The position numbers and the translations under genes were made by a program. A stretch of DNA of 64,000 nt from Lunularia cruciata (taxonomy: Eukaryota; Streptophyta; Marchantiopsida; Lunulariales; Lunulariaceae): contig OX419755.1 of the NCBI GenBank assembly GCA_948567375.1, positions 47,572,291 to 47,636,290 on the forward strand. Reading direction: 5' to 3'. The notes below the pieces were generated by a model, which worked only from the letters and a program-made list of their open reading frames with translations, made no database searches and was not told the DNA's origin. Within the stretch, counting starts at the first letter, position 1. The number at the start of each line of letters is the position of its first letter. Positions 20,311 through 32,578 of this stretch are shown here, one piece after another.

Positions 20311-21340
20311 TCAAGCATTTCTTATGCTACTCAACTAGACCAAGTTTCACAATCTAGGTCAAATAGGTTAGAGCTATAGCCTGACCTAACACCTGATACC
20401 TTGATGCCTTTGACACTATTGGAATGGGTGTAATACTAGTATAAAAATCCATCACCCACTCTCTATCATCAATGTTAAGCTCCAACAACTACTATTATTG
20501 TGAGTCCCAAAAAAGTCAAGGACCTCCCTCTCAATAAGCATAGAATGTTGTGAAACTCATTGATGTGGGTGAAGTGGCTCTAGGCTGACCTATAAAGTTC
20601 AACATTGCCATAGATGACATATTAGCCACTCCTACCATATGAGACTTACACCCAATATTCAAGGTATCATCAACAATCAAGTATAGGGGTTGTTCAATAC
20701 CATCATAGGTACATTGTAGAACCTCTCTAAGTAAGAGTTTCATCCCAAAGACAAAGATGATGAGCATATTATCCAACTCTAGATATATCTAACAGCACAA
20801 TAGGTCCAATTCAAGACTAAACTTGATGTGTACTTACCACCACTTATGTGCAAGAACCACTCATAAAAGGGATATTATCCAAAAGGTATGTTAGAGAATT
20901 GTTTGATGAAGTTGGAGATGTCAAAGTATACATAACATCTCACAAAACAATCCAAAATTGTGATCCTATAAACCTTGACTTATCTTCCATGAGTTTGTTC
21001 TTGACATGGACATCTAGAAATCACCAAATAAAAAGTACCATGGCTCTCCAAATTTTGCACTCCCAACAACAAAATGTTTGATAGTAGGGTCTTTTGGTAC
21101 ACATGATGGCTAATATTGAAAATAACTTTGGATACCAATAGGCCAAGTATGCCGCATGATGTAGAGAAACTTGTCTAGTTGTCTCATCCCTCTCCACATA
21201 CAAGTACCTCTAAACCCATATGCTTGCTTGCAAGGTACAACTAGTCTAGTGTTGATCCTACAAAAAAATCCAATAGGTACACTCCCTCCACTATATACCA
21301 CCAAGAAATACGTGTTGTATCCAAAGATAACAAGGTAAAA
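20311..21340 (-). pseudogene. Minus-strand family A copy: decayed DNMT-like domain
   Basis: The minus strand aligns with the A2 methyltransferase. The motif VI equivalent reads LLDNIP instead of LLENVP. The motif IX/X region near 20390-20480 keeps gtgttaggtcaggctata, the DNA behind LGQA. Stops and frameshifts are dense, so no protein could be made. It shows that the methyltransferase was already part of the family when this much older copy inserted. Confidence 0.8.
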
Positions 21341-22300
21341 AACTCCAAAGGATCATTCTCAAATTGGTCCACTAGTACAAAGGCTCCACTCCAAGCATGA
21401 TGTACTTATTGATCCACATGCTACTACAATCTCTCATTAGAACTTTACAATGGAATATCCAAGGTGGATAGAAGAACTTCATTTGTACTCCAAATCTGAG
21501 TGATCTCTTCTCATACAAAGTATCTTTTGCATAGGCATTCTCCCTTAGTCACTCACTATTCCAAGTAACAAAACCATTAAATGTCTAGACCAATGCTATG
21601 GTCTTTATATGTAGTGAGCCAAGGCTACCACTACTAAAGTACACTTTTAGGCTACATACACATCCCTCACCCAATTGCCAACTTGGCATATTTGAAGTTG
21701 TCTCTTCCCAATAGTCGATGTTAAACCAAAGGATATAACATTGCTCCACCAACTAACACATCACATGACTCTATCAAAATAGCATGAACTCTCATCATAG
21801 AATTATTATCTCATGATTTGGCTAAATCTAAACAATGAGCTCCTTATATGTAATGTATTGTGGAACCACTCCCTAGAGATGTTTAGATCTGAAATGAACA
21901 CCTCTCCATATCACTCTTTTGTAGCCAAAGACCAAGAATAATATCCTTCCCCAACATAAGGTTACACACCAAAGTCTAATAAGACTCTTTGTAGTATATA
22001 GACCTTCCTTGAAGGTCCCACTAAACTAAAAATCGCGCTTTGATTGTCCAATAAGACAACCTCAAGTGTAAACCTAACTTTCTCAAATGAAAGTCTAGTA
22101 GGTAACTCTTAGAATCTATCTATAAGGACTTGCACAAGCCATTGATAGCCAAATGGATGCCATGCTCCTCAACCAAGTTGGCTCTACCATCAACAACCTT
22201 TTCTTTATAAGCAAGAACCACACTATCTTTATTGTTACAAAGTATGGTAGCTAATCAGAACACTAGATTTGTGTCTACTCCTAATGTAAATATATTGTTG
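21341..22300 (-). pseudogene. Minus-strand family A copy: protease and spacer
   Basis: Minus-strand translation in several frames recovers the A2 protease landmarks, including a CDVLVGGAMLYPL segment near 21740-21780 and the GRSIYYKESY segment near 22000. It lies between the gag remnant on the right and the DNMT remnant on the left, matching family A order. Heavily decayed. Confidence 0.7.
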
Positions 22301-23509
22301 GTTGAGAATAAAGGAGAGTACATAATCAACTAAGCCACTCCTAACATCATGTTAGATCCAATCCCTGTATTAGCAAGTGATTGACTAGTATCTAGTCCAT
22401 CATGCACTCCATCACCACCTACCACACCTACATTAGGCTATCTAGGAGCTATAGATGTTATATATATTGCTTTAAAAAGTCTAGAAGATTGGGGAAGTCT
22501 AACATGTCTACAAGCCTCTCCTCTTTGTAGGGCCAACTCCATTGATGCTCCTCTAAGCTCAAGAGCATGCATTACATTCCTAGTCATTATGGAGAATGTA
22601 TCTACTAAAGCTGATCCACACATTAAGTCAAGGATATCTCTATCACCCTAATAAGAAATGAAAGATTCAGTACTTGAATCTGATCTCCTTTGAGCTATAG
22701 CAATGTTAGCTTGTCTTTGCTTCAACTACTAAATCCAAGTAGCCATGGTGGTATCAGAAGTAAAGGTAGGTACTTGGTCCTTATCAAGTGGAGGTCCTTT
22801 ACTATCTTGTCTTCCATGACCCTTAGCTCCTCTACCTCCTACCATAGTTTCCTTTTCATTCCACAACTCCTTGTGTAACTCAAATTATTGGTCAATAGCA
22901 TGACCAAATATATGGCAATGATCACATTACCTTTGGGTTGATTGAAGTGCTCTAGAGGTATCATGCACACCACCCAAAGTGCAGTCTCTCTTGTGTTGAG
23001 GTCCACCACAAGTCCAACAAGCAACACCATCACTCATTGACTACTATCAATCCAAAAATGAAGGTAAGTATCTATGTGCACTGGGCTCTCTATTCACTCC
23101 ATGAGATCAAAATAGTCCACTTTGTCCATGTAAGCCAACTTGGTGTGGTGCACTTTATAAGAAGTAAAAACTATGGATAAGGTCTCTCTACCAAATCCAG
23201 ATGTCACCATACTCTCCTTTACCATGTTGAGCTCAATGAATTTTGTCAAACCAAAGACCACCACCAAAGTTAGTGAGGTAGCCTATAACAATGTAGCATC
23301 ACATACCTTATGTCATAGTTCCCTATCTAGTTTCCCATATCAAAATTGGACAACATGAGCCTCAATAACTCCTTAAGTGAAACTTATCAACAATCTCATG
23401 CAAGTTTATGCCTTGTAGTAGCTCTCTCTAGCCTTTCTCTAGCCTTTAGAACTCCTACAAGCTCTTTAGCTTGTCACTTTGCACTACTTGGTAGTTCTTC
23501 TCAAGCATT
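22301..23509 (-). pseudogene. Minus-strand family A copy: gag remnant
   Basis: Reading leftwards from 23509 the minus strand matches A1 gag from about 10405, with decayed forms of KQNYQGVWTNKLRSLQEF, then the zinc-knuckle region near 23020-22880 and the WIEQLEQR helix near 22740. The copy begins inside gag, directly against the X' end at 23510, so its own 5' repeat and leader are missing. A tandem-copy recombination or deletion would explain this. Confidence 0.75.
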
Positions 23510-24140
23510 TATTGTGCATATATACATTGCTACACAACAAAAATTGTTGTCAACATCACACACTATAGAAGCACACCTCACACATAAGTCATACATGGAC
23601 TCTAAATTGCCACAAGAATCAGTTTGTTCATACAACTTGAATCACACTCAATCAGATCAATAATTGATCTGTCACTCAATAATTTGCCAACAATTGGGTA
23701 CTAATTATAGTCAAGCCACACCCACTCTAGCTTAGAGATTCCAAGTGTTGCTCACCGGCTTTTTGTCCACTATAGCAAAGAACTCAAAGGCTCAACAATA
23801 GAGAAGTGAGCTCTTTGGAGCTACACTCCCAAGGTATACTCTTGATTTTGACATATGTCTCATACAAATGGTCCACCTAACAACACACTTGACGGTGCAA
23901 ATGGTGCAAGTGATGATGTAGTCAGTACACAAAACACAAAATCTAATTGTCGGAAAGTAGTCTATGAGTAATCGCCAAAATACCTCTAACTACTATCATT
24001 ACTACTTTAGTGTCCAAGCAATCTAGACGTGATGCTACAAATGACATGACAACTGTCATACATATATACATTGCTACAAAACATACATTGCTCTCAATAT
24101 CACACACTATAAAAGCATACATGGACTCTAAAGTGCCACA
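23510..24140 (-). repeat. Minus-strand family A 3' compound terminus X-Y-X'
   Basis: On the minus strand: X about 24140-24057, Y about 24055-23616, X' about 23614-23510. X follows a G-rich tract (aataggggggtgat). The order matches the A1 and A2 3' ends, a third independent instance of this arrangement. Confidence 0.75.
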
Positions 24141-24565
24141 ATCACCCCCCTATTTGGCGGTTAGGTCCCTCTAACTCCAAATAGCCATCTATTCCAAATA
24201 TATGGTATACTCTATGGTAGGCAAAAGATTAGGAGGCCAGGTGCTATCTAGCCCTATTGTTAGTTGTTTGTCTACAATCTATACCATATAAAGGATGAAC
24301 TAGCTATAGTTTAAGTACATCTAGGACATAATAACTATCTCCAAGTAACCACCATGAGGGGAGGAGTCATACATGCCATATGCCATCCTCTCAAACAACT
24401 ATCACACACTAACAAAGTAGCAACTCCACCTGAAGAGCCTCATAACATACATCCAAGCCTGCACATAAAAGTGCCAAGCTTGGGTCCATAGTACCATCAA
24501 TGTTTGGGAGGTGGCATGGTGCATAATTGTGCACATTGATGCTTCTAAATAAGACCATCACATTT
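24141..24565 (-). pseudogene. Minus-strand family A copy: PHD finger and integrase end
   Basis: The minus strand resembles A1 at about 16980-17385. The PHD region is recognisable around 24330-24470 but several Cys codons are disrupted. The sequence is cut at 24565 by element C and resumes at 32372. Confidence 0.75.
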
Positions 24566-25253
24566 TGTGAGCCGGCCTATCTCTCACTCAAGATGAACCT
24601 CTGATGGCTATTATGGTAATGCACCATGGACTAAGAAGGCAAGGAACCCCAACTCTATCATACTCCTCCAAGGCTAACACTCCAAGACTCAAGACATTGC
24701 TCACTAGAGAACTCAATGAGAGAGATAGTTGCAAATGAAAGGATGTTGAGTACCTCCTCACCCCTTGTTTATATACTTGTGAAATAATTACGTACCAAAG
24801 TTACTAATTACTGGAGTAACTCAAGTTATTAGGTTAAAGTCAAGTAGAGTCAAAAAGTAGAAAGGAATATCCATTCACATGGGCATATTCCACTAGCATG
24901 TGATCCTATCTTGACCCAACCACTAAGTCAAGGATTCATTCAAATGGGCTATCCTTGGACTATAGAAGAATCCAAAACAAAAAGGCTTGCGGGCCCAAGA
25001 GTTCTCAACTCTTTCCTCAAAGCAAAACACCTAGGAATCATACCAAGTCAACACACTAGAATCCAAAATAGTGGTGCTCATCTTTTCCACCTCCTCTAAA
25101 GTAAGGTCCCTTCTATCTTATCTATGACTAACTCTAGCTAATCATGACTAATGTAGAACCATCCTTTATCTCTATATAAACAATATCTCTCAAGTACTTG
25201 TAATACCAAGCTAAATATCACAATACCACATACATGCACAAATGGGTGTTACA
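24566..25253 (-). repeat. C 3' LTR
   Basis: Plus strand starts TGTGAGCCGGC and ends GGGTGTTACA; it is nearly identical in layout to 31662-32371. A purine-rich tract (minus strand agtccggaggtaaa, 25254-25267) lies immediately inside, as expected of the polypurine tract. Confidence 0.9.
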
Positions 25254-25568
25254 TTTACCTCCGGACTTTATTTTCACTTTGTCCTCAAAGTGAAGGTCTC
25301 TCTACCTTCTATGGTACATCTTCAACTTATCATGGTTAATCCTATCAAAGTGTCTTCCTCCCAATTCCTTGAGATCATAGGTATAATTGCCCCACACCTT
25401 CTCCACTATGAAAGGTCAAAAGTAATTAGGCAAAAACTTCTTTTGCACTCTCTTGAATCGAATGGAATCAAACAAAATAACCCAATCACCTTCTTTGAAA
25501 GGCTCCACCTTCTTCTTGCCTTGTCTATTGTCATAGCTCTCCTTTTGTTTCCTTTGGGCTTGCTCCAC

Positions 25569-26117
25569 TCAAACCATAGCAACTACTCTTGCCTCTTCCA
25601 ACTCCGTGAGTTGATCCTTCCTTGACTTCTCTCCATCACCTCCTTGTGATTTCTTCAATCTCTTATGAATGCTTTGGAATGTAGGAAGATCAAAGTGAAT
25701 AGGTAAGGTAGACTCAATACCAGATACCAATTGAAATGGAGAATACCCGGTGGAAGTCTTCATGGTTATCCTATACTCCCACAAAACTGCATGAATCCTC
25801 TTGTCCCAATGATGTTTAGCTCCCTCCATTTCTGCATCTTTGGCCAACATCATGCACAAGGTCTGATTGGTTTTCTTTGCCAAGCCATTGGAATTTGGCT
25901 TATATGATGTAGTTACTCTATGTGTGATAGAGAAATGTCTTAGCATAGCTGTAATAATGCTTCTTGTAAACTCTCCTCCTCTATCAAAAACCAACTCCAA
26001 AGGGCATCCAAACCTAGTGATAATGCATTCATAAAGAAATCTACCCACTTCATCTCCATTCTTGTCCCTCAATAGTCTAGCCTCAACCCACATGGTAAGG
26101 TCATCAATAACTACCAC
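25569..26117 (-). pseudogene. C integrase core
   Basis: An open run of 182 codons. It starts within the core (VVIDDLTMWVEARLL) and has ELVFDRGGEFTRSI (second Asp), then SYKPNSNGLAKKTNQTL. The usual catalytic Glu (ER) is Lys-Lys here, suggesting loss of function. WEYRITMKTSTGYSPFQLV, the conserved gypsy segment after the core, follows. The first part of the core (26118-26322) is in another frame. Confidence 0.85.
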
Positions 26118-26322
26118 AATGTACCAATTGTTCCTTGGGATTCTATTGAGAGGACCTACAAAATCAATTCCCTACTTCTCAAAAGGTCCTAGCAATGGAA
26201 TTGATCTAAGTGGTAGAGTGGATGTAGACTTTCTAGCAAAAGCTTGACAAACATGACAAGTTTTGCAATAATCAAGACAATCCTTGAAAATCCCTCTCCA
26301 ATGGTAACCTGCATCTGGAATC

Positions 26323-26835
26323 TTAAAAGTAGTCACCTTTCATGCAAAAGTGTCCTCCACACACTAAATCTTCATGCAACTCCTTTCTGAGTGAGATAGA
26401 CTCTTCCTTACCCATTGCTCTTTGAAGTAGACCATCTGCTCTTTGGTGAAAAAGAATATCCTCCACCATTGTATAAGGTCTAGATCTTGTTGCAAGGGCC
26501 TTCCTCTCCCTAGCATGCATCCCTTCTGGATAGTTACCTCTTGTCACAAAATCCACAATCTCCTTGTACTCCATTGGAACCTCTTGAGTGACTGAGATTG
26601 TCATGAGCTCCTCATCTAGGAAGGAATCATCCACTGGCTCATCTCCATCATGATCATAGGCTCTAGATAACAAATCAACATTTGCATGTTTCTTTCTTGG
26701 CCTATCCTCAATGGTGAAATCATACTCATGCAAGAGTATCATCCACCTTGCTAGTCTCCCTTCAACATTAGGCTTGTTGAAGATGTACTTCAAAGCCTTG
26801 TGATCCGTGACAATGGTGACTTTCCCTCCAATCAA
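26323..26835 (-). pseudogene. C RNase H end and integrase zinc domain
   Basis: A 170-codon open segment. It starts in RNase H (VTIVTDHKALKYIFNKPN, LARWMILLHEYDFTIE, HANVDLLSR, all standard). After an acidic spacer it ends in the start of the integrase zinc domain (LRKELHEDLVCGGHFCMKG). The missing His/Cys ligands are in the next frame. Confidence 0.85.
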
Positions 26836-27381
26836 GTAGTGTCTAAACTTTTGAGACTAAAGATACATTGCCAACCCTTCTCTCTCCGTGATAGAGTAGT
26901 TCTTTTCTGCTGAAACCATCTACCTACTAGCATAAGCTATTGGATAATCATGCCCATCTTGGTCTAATTGACTAAGAGTGCATCCTATAGCTACATTAGA
27001 AGCATCAGTGTAGAGGATGAAAGGCTTACTCCAATCAAGTTTAACAAGAATTGGAGCTACAACAAGGGATTGCTTGAGCTCCTCAAAAGCTTTGAGAGCC
27101 TCCTTGTCCTCCAAAATCACCATGTAATCTACACCCTTCTTCATGTAGATGGTCAATGCATAAGCCTTGTAGGAAAATGAGAAGATGAACCTCCTATAGT
27201 ACCCAACCATCCCCAAGAATTGGCGTAACTTTGTCAAGCTTGAAGGGAATGGAAGGTCTGAGATTTTCCTCACCTTCTTAGGATCAACTACTATTCCATC
27301 CTTGGATGATGTGCCCCAAAAGTAGACCTTCTTCACATCCAAAAATGCAATTCTATGCATTGAGTGATGCATTTGCCTCAT
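26836..27381 (-). pseudogene. C RT thumb and RNase H start
   Basis: The open segment 26920-27381 contains LRQFLGMVGYYRRFI (RT connection), a charged EEL segment and FILYTDASNVAIGCTLSQ (first RNase H Asp), ending near DYPIAYASR. It is separated from the RT palm by a frame change. Confidence 0.85.
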
Positions 27382-27802
27382 CCAAGCGTTGCAAGACCTT
27401 GATTAGGTGCTCAAAGTGCTCCTCCTTGCTCCCATAGACACAAAAGTCATCAATGAAGTCTCTCACAAATTTCCCAATGAAAGGTTCAAATACCTTGTTC
27501 ATGAACCGTTGGAATGTGGCTGGAGCATTGCAAAGCCCAAAAGGCATGACCTTGAAAGCGTAAGTTTCCCAAGGTGTGGTGAATGTGGTGAGTTGTTGAT
27601 GCTCTGGTGCAATCTTGATTTGGTTATATCCACTATAACCATCTCCAAAATTGTACCTCTCATGACTTGCAACCTCCTCCAAGATCTCATCAATGAATGG
27701 CAATGGGTAGTAGTTCTTCTTGGTAACAACATTGAGCTTCTTGTAATCCACACATACCCAAAGCTTGCCATTCTTTTTCTTCACAATGACAACTGGAGAC
27801 AT
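27353..27802 (-). pseudogene. C reverse transcriptase palm
   Basis: A 149-codon open segment with all core RT blocks: VVIVKKKNGKLWVCVDYKKL, YYPLPFIDEIL, MPFGLCNAPATFQRFM and the active site RDFIDDFCVYG (FIDD in place of YxDD). It is among the best preserved pol pieces in the window. Confidence 0.9.
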
Positions 27803-28234
27803 CTATTCCAAATTCTCTACCTCAAAGATAAATCCAGCCTCCTTGAGCTTATCAATCTCCTCCTTCACAACCACAGACATTTGTGGGTTAATGCAACATT
27901 GCTTTTGGCAGATTGGTCTTGCATGTGACTCCACCTCTATCTTCTGCTCCTCCAAGGTGACTTCCTTCAAATCCTTGTAACTAAAAGCAAACACATGGAT
28001 GAACTTGCAGAAAATCTCCTCAAATCTCACCTTCTCCTCCTTGGTAACATTTGGACCATACTTGAGGGTAGATAACCTTCTCTCTATCTCCTCAAGTGTC
28101 ATTGGTGATTTATTTGGGTCCTTCAAAACCTCTGGCTTAGGTGAAAAATCCATAGCACACAAGAGATACACATCTGAATCAGATTCAAATTCATCCTCCT
28201 CCGTGGAAGTCTCCTCTTCCATGCTTGTGTCCAC
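27803..28234 (-). pseudogene. C protease-RT linker
   Basis: A 143-codon open acidic segment containing FEEIFCKFIHVFAFSYKDL and a segment before RT (QMSVVVKEEIDKLKEAGFI) that matches the start of gypsy RT. It joins protease to RT. Confidence 0.75.
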
Positions 28235-29167
28235 ACCTGAAGCTCCTTCTTCAGAATCTGATTCTCAATAATCAGAAGATGGTGTATCTGAATGTGAAGT
28301 GTTGGTGGTGTTATTCATAGGAACTGTGACTCTATGGTTTGATGGCCCAATCCTCAAGTACCCTTTGTGTCATTGATCAGTTGTGCGTGCTGCTCTCAAC
28401 CATGGCCTCCCAAGAAGTAAGTCATAGCTTGAATCCTTCAAGACTTAGAAAGTCATGAGATTTTGAACTTCCATAACTGAAACTACCACTTTATCCATCA
28501 CCCCTATTGGTCAAACTTGTTGCTTGTTTGCCATGCTTACCACACATGTTGAAGGTCTTGAGGGTATCATACCCAACTTCTTTATCAACCTTTCTGACAT
28601 GGCATTCACTGCTGATCCTCCATCAACCAATGCATCCTTGATGTTATGACCATTCACTCTCACATCAATCTTGGAGGCATATTCACAAGCCTCCCATGGT
28701 ATTGGCTTGGCATCCACCACCCCCATTGATACAAGAGCTTTTGCCTTCTTCTTCCTCTTGCTCCTTGTAGAACTCAAACCACCTCTAAGCTCCTTTCTCA
28801 AGGTAGGGTTCAAAGCAATCAATTGGCCCATTGTGATGTTAGCCTTGTGACTACCAACATCCTCCAACACATTGTAGTTCCATTGTTGCTTTGAAATCAA
28901 GAAATCCTCCATCTCTAACTTCTTCCTTGGAGTCTTTGTTGTTGATGGTGTTGAAGTGCAAGTGCTCCTAGTAGACATAGGAGTATCCTTGCTTGGAGTA
29001 AATCCTTGAGAAAAGTGAACATCCTCTGCAAAATGAGATCTCTTCTTCTCTTGTGCTAATAGCTCTAAATTAAGACCCTTGGAGTTTGAGCACTCTCCCT
29101 TCTCATACTTGCTCTCAACCACATCTTTGTATGCTATCTCCTTACCTTTGTTTGGATTAGGAGCCAC
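28235..29167 (-). pseudogene. C aspartic protease region
   Basis: The 218-codon open run at 28511-29167 ends with KDALVDGGSAVNAMSERLIK, the active-site loop with D-G-G-S in place of D-S/T-G. The segment CVVSMANKQQV follows, and the rest of the protease continues to about 28270 in another frame. The N-terminal half is a Lys/Ser/Thr-rich spacer. Confidence 0.75.
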
Positions 29168-29199
29168 TTGGGTTTCACTACCTCCCTCTTTCCCTCTAT

Positions 29200-30104
29200 T
29201 GGCTCCCTCTTAACCCCTTCCTCCATGGTAAGTGGAATTTGGGCAATTCCTTTGGATATGGCCTATTCCTCCACAACCAAGACAATTTCTATCATTGAAA
29301 TTGTTGGCTGGTTGGCTTCCTCTATATGAATAGTTTCCATAACTCCTAGGCCCTCTCCCTACATTCTGATCCACCTCTCTTTTTTTCCTATAGTTGCACC
29401 ACATTCTTGAGATATGCAAGTTGTTCTGTGATGGTTTAAAGTGGATCCTTTGGTGGAGGTGCAAGAACTGGAGCAACTTATACTTGCGGTGCAACCCTTG
29501 CCACCAAAGTATCAGAATTTCCACCATACTTGTAGCCTTGAGGAGGATGTACAACCTTGTTCACCACCAAATCACTCTCATCCCCTTCCAAACTCTCCTC
29601 CATACAAATTGCGATCTTGATAGCTTCAACCTTGGAAGAAGGTTTCTCATATCTCACCTTGATTTCAATTTGTGGTCTCAACCCTCCCACAAAATTCTTG
29701 GTGAGCAGGGGCCAATCATAGTAGTCTCCACATCATCCCCACCCTTCCTCAACACTATGCAAAATCTTGACTCTAACTTTTCCACTCTTTCCACATAGAC
29801 CCTCACTTTCTCTCCATCTCCTTGCTTGAGAAAGGTAATCTCACTCATAACTCTTATCAGGAAAGTTCTCAATGAGTGCTGAAGTTAAAGTCTCCCAAGA
29901 CTCCTCTTCCCCATCTCTCTTCTCTCTCTTTTGGTATTCTGACTCATACCATGTAAGTATTGCATCCTCAAAGAAATCTAGTAATAATGAGGCCCACTCA
30001 TTCTTCCTCATCTCATTCTTTCCTATGCAAGCTCTCTTGAAGTCTCTCACAAAGGCCTCCATATCTTCTCCATCCTTGCCAAAGAAAACCGGAAGTTTCC
30101 CCAT
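29200..30104 (-). pseudogene. C gag with CCHC zinc knuckle
   Basis: Overlapping open pieces. MGKLPVFFGKDGEDMEAFVR, followed by LLDFFEDAILTWYES (30104-29841), is a classic retrotransposon gag start. Then come an MRTFLIRVMSEITFLKQ segment and ICMEESLEGDESDLVV. Finally there is a zinc knuckle CLGCGGIGHIQRNC near 29285-29240 (C-X2-C-X4-H-X4-C). Three frames are used, so small indels have accumulated. Confidence 0.85.
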
Positions 30105-30329
30105 CTTAACCCCTTACTATCTTTCTTTTCTCTTGATTTTTTTTCTTTCTCTCACTCTATAACCAATAGAGTATATACATGACTAACACCATTTGAGAAT
30201 AATCCACCCTAAGGAAAACAAAAGGCTCAAGTTGCTCCAAGATTTCTATAGTAACATCAAATCCTAAAGTGCATATTAATCAAACCCTCATGGATAGTTT
30301 ATCCATAAGTTGAAAGATTATCTCCATCA

Positions 30330-30964
30330 CTAATCTTGAGAACTAGCTGATGAAGGTGGTAGTATTTCTGTAGTTGTACTAAGACTCTCTCCAACATCCT
30401 TCACCAAAGTCTCCAAAAGTGATTTTACTCCACTACACTCATGTCTTTTTGGAAGTCCTTCAACTCCATAAACCTCACACAACTCCTTGGTCTTAGATCT
30501 TCTCCCTCCCAATCTTGGTGAAGAAGGTCCAACATGCAAACCCAAGTCAAGTAAGCCTCTCCTTTCCCTCATATCTCTTGCTCTCAAAGGTCAATGGACA
30601 TGAAATTTCCTTATGTCCTTTCTCTCCACATAGAAAGCACTTAGACTTACTCTTTCCTCCAAGTAGTGTAGGTTTTTGGATCCTCTCAACACTCTCTTCA
30701 AATTCTATTGTAAACTCTCTTTTCCTCAAATCCACCCCTAGAATCACCTCAAACCCTTGGGGAACCTTGCATATTTTTAATTGTCACTCTTGGTGACCCT
30801 CCATGTTCCCAAGATGAATCAAAACACTCAAACATGCTTTTTGTTGCTCTCAAACTCCTCATGCATGAGATCTCAACTCTGCAGAATTGACACTTCCTCA
30901 CAATTTCACTCAGATCTCTCAATTTGTATGTTCTAGTCCTTTGAAATTTTTCACACATGATCAC
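30330..30964 (-). pseudogene. C upstream ORF with its own zinc knuckle
   Basis: Between the 5' LTR and gag the minus strand has three consecutive open pieces in different frames. The middle one (30747-30547) holds ILGVDLRKREFTIEFEE followed by CFLCGEKGHKEISC, a second complete CCHC knuckle separate from the gag knuckle. The layout beta-strand-then-knuckle recalls DUF4283/zf-CCHC_4 proteins of plant retroelements, but this is only a resemblance. Extra 5' ORFs are not standard for plant gypsy elements. Confidence 0.5.
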
Positions 30965-31661
30965 AACTCTAGGATGTCCCTCCTTAAAAAATTTCAGATC
31001 TTTTCATTTAACCATTTGGCCTAGACACCTTTCTATTCAGCACACATATTTCAGATTTGGTCTGAAAACCACCTCCCTCACTTCAAAAACTCATAATTCC
31101 TTGCTCAAGAATGATCTCTCTCTAATTTTTATGTCTTCAGGTAGGACATAATGTAATGCATTTTCTTGGAAAGTTTCACAATACTCCACTAGAAATTAAA
31201 GAAATGGCAGACTCTGTACAATTTTCCAGAGAGCATGCAGTTGCGGGAGTAGTTTACCCTATCAAATTTCAAAAGTTCTAGCCTAATGCGCATAATAGCT
31301 CTCACAATAGTTCCAAGTGTGCTAATTGAAAGATAACCCAAGCTATCATGTATAGAAATTTCAAGTCCAGATCTCAAACTTGAGATTTTGCCCAAAATCA
31401 CCTTAATCCCCAAAATCTGCAATCCACCTCACACAAACTATCCAAATCCTCTCATGTGTACAAGATGTACAAAATCACTTCAAAGACATCATAATGAACT
31501 ACAGGGTATACAAGTGGATCTTGGTTCTCTAACATAAGTTCAGCTTTCCTCTCCTAATGTTCTCTACAAGTGAGCTCTCATAGCCTCCTTCTGTCTAATG
31601 TAGAATTGAACGCGGAACATTGCCTTGCATTCTAGAGAGATCCCGGTAATGGAACCAAAAA
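30965..31661 (-). other. C 5' leader and primer-binding site
   Basis: About 700 bases of leader without a convincing coding frame. Immediately inside the LTR the minus strand reads TTTTTGGTTCCATTACCGGG (31661-31642). TGGTTCCATTACCGGG would pair with a tRNA 3' end and is the likely primer-binding site; the cognate tRNA was not identified. Confidence 0.65.
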
Positions 31662-32371
31662 TGTGAGCCGGCTTGTCTATCACTCAAGATGAACCTCTGA
31701 TGGCTATTATGGTAGCGCACCATGGACTAAGAAGGCATGGAACCCCAACTCCATCATACTCCTCCAAGGCTAACACTCTAAGACTCAAGACATTGCTCAC
31801 TAGAGAACTCAATGAGAGAGAGATAGTTGCAAATGAAAGGATGTTGAGTACCTCCTCACCCCTTTTTTATATACTTGTGAAATAATTACGTACCAAAGTT
31901 ACTGATTACTGGAGTAACTCAAGTTACTAGGCTAAAAGTCAAGTAAAGTCAAAAAGTAGAAAGGAATATTCATTCACATGTGCATATTCCACTAGCATGT
32001 GATTATTCCACTAGCATGTGATCCTATCTTGACCCAACCACTAAGTCAAGGATTCATTCAAATGTGCTATCCTTGGACTATAGAAGAATCCAAAACAAAA
32101 AGGTTTGTGGGCCCAAGAGTTCTCAACTCTTTCCTCAAAGCCAAACACCTATGAATAATACCAAGTCAACACACTAGAATCCAAAATAGTGGTGCTCATT
32201 TTTTCCAGCTCCTCTAAAGTAAGGTCCCTTCTATCTTATCTATGACTAACTCTAGCTAATCATGACTAATGTAGAACCATCCTTTATCTCTATATAAACA
32301 ATATCTCTCAAGTACTTGTTATACCAAGCTAAATATCATAATACCACTCACATGCACAAATGGGTGTTACA
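31662..32371 (-). repeat. C 5' LTR
   Basis: Plus strand TGTGAGCCGGC to GGGTGTTACA, 710 bases, 22 longer than its partner. Most of the excess is a small duplication of ttccactagcatgtgat near 31987-32010. The minus-strand end TGTAACACCC is typical of gypsy LTRs. Confidence 0.9.
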
Positions 32372-32561
32372 GTTCTTTTAACACAAGGATTCTAGATGGA
32401 AAAACCTCACGCACTCTCAAGATAGTGCAGCCTTTAGAAACATCAAGTGTTGTCAATGTTGTCTATTATAGATATATATAGTCACCTAGATGAAATTGGT
32501 AGATTGAGGATCTATAACCTCTTCCTTGAATGGTAGGATAGCGTAAGGTATCCTTATCCTA
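32372..32561 (-). pseudogene. Minus-strand family A fragment: integrase C-terminal region
   Basis: The minus strand matches A1 at about 16790-16965, including cactatcttgagagtgcgtg and the FHPGDYVYL region. It is the continuation of 24141-24565 across element C. It ends abruptly against A2, in head-to-head orientation. Confidence 0.75.
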
Positions 32562-32578
32562 TAGAGACTGAGTCTAGC

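Larger units (their letters stand above)
24566..32371 (-). mobile_element. Element C: Ty3/gypsy LTR retrotransposon with extra 5' ORF
   Basis: LTRs at 24566-25253 and 31662-32371 flank a minus-strand interior encoding an upstream zinc-knuckle frame, gag with zinc knuckle, protease, RT, RNase H and integrase. It interrupts a minus-strand family A copy at the integrase/PHD junction. Flanking bases attt (left) and gttc (right) may be a degraded 4-bp duplication; the related solo LTR at 37138 has a clean 4-bp one. No chromodomain was seen. The coding style (FIDDF active site) suggests the Athila/Tat side of plant gypsy elements. Confidence 0.9.

Noticed and set aside
27407-27928. 173-codon plus-strand open frame
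   Set aside because: It is the antisense shadow of the element C reverse transcriptase, which has all RT motifs on the minus strand.
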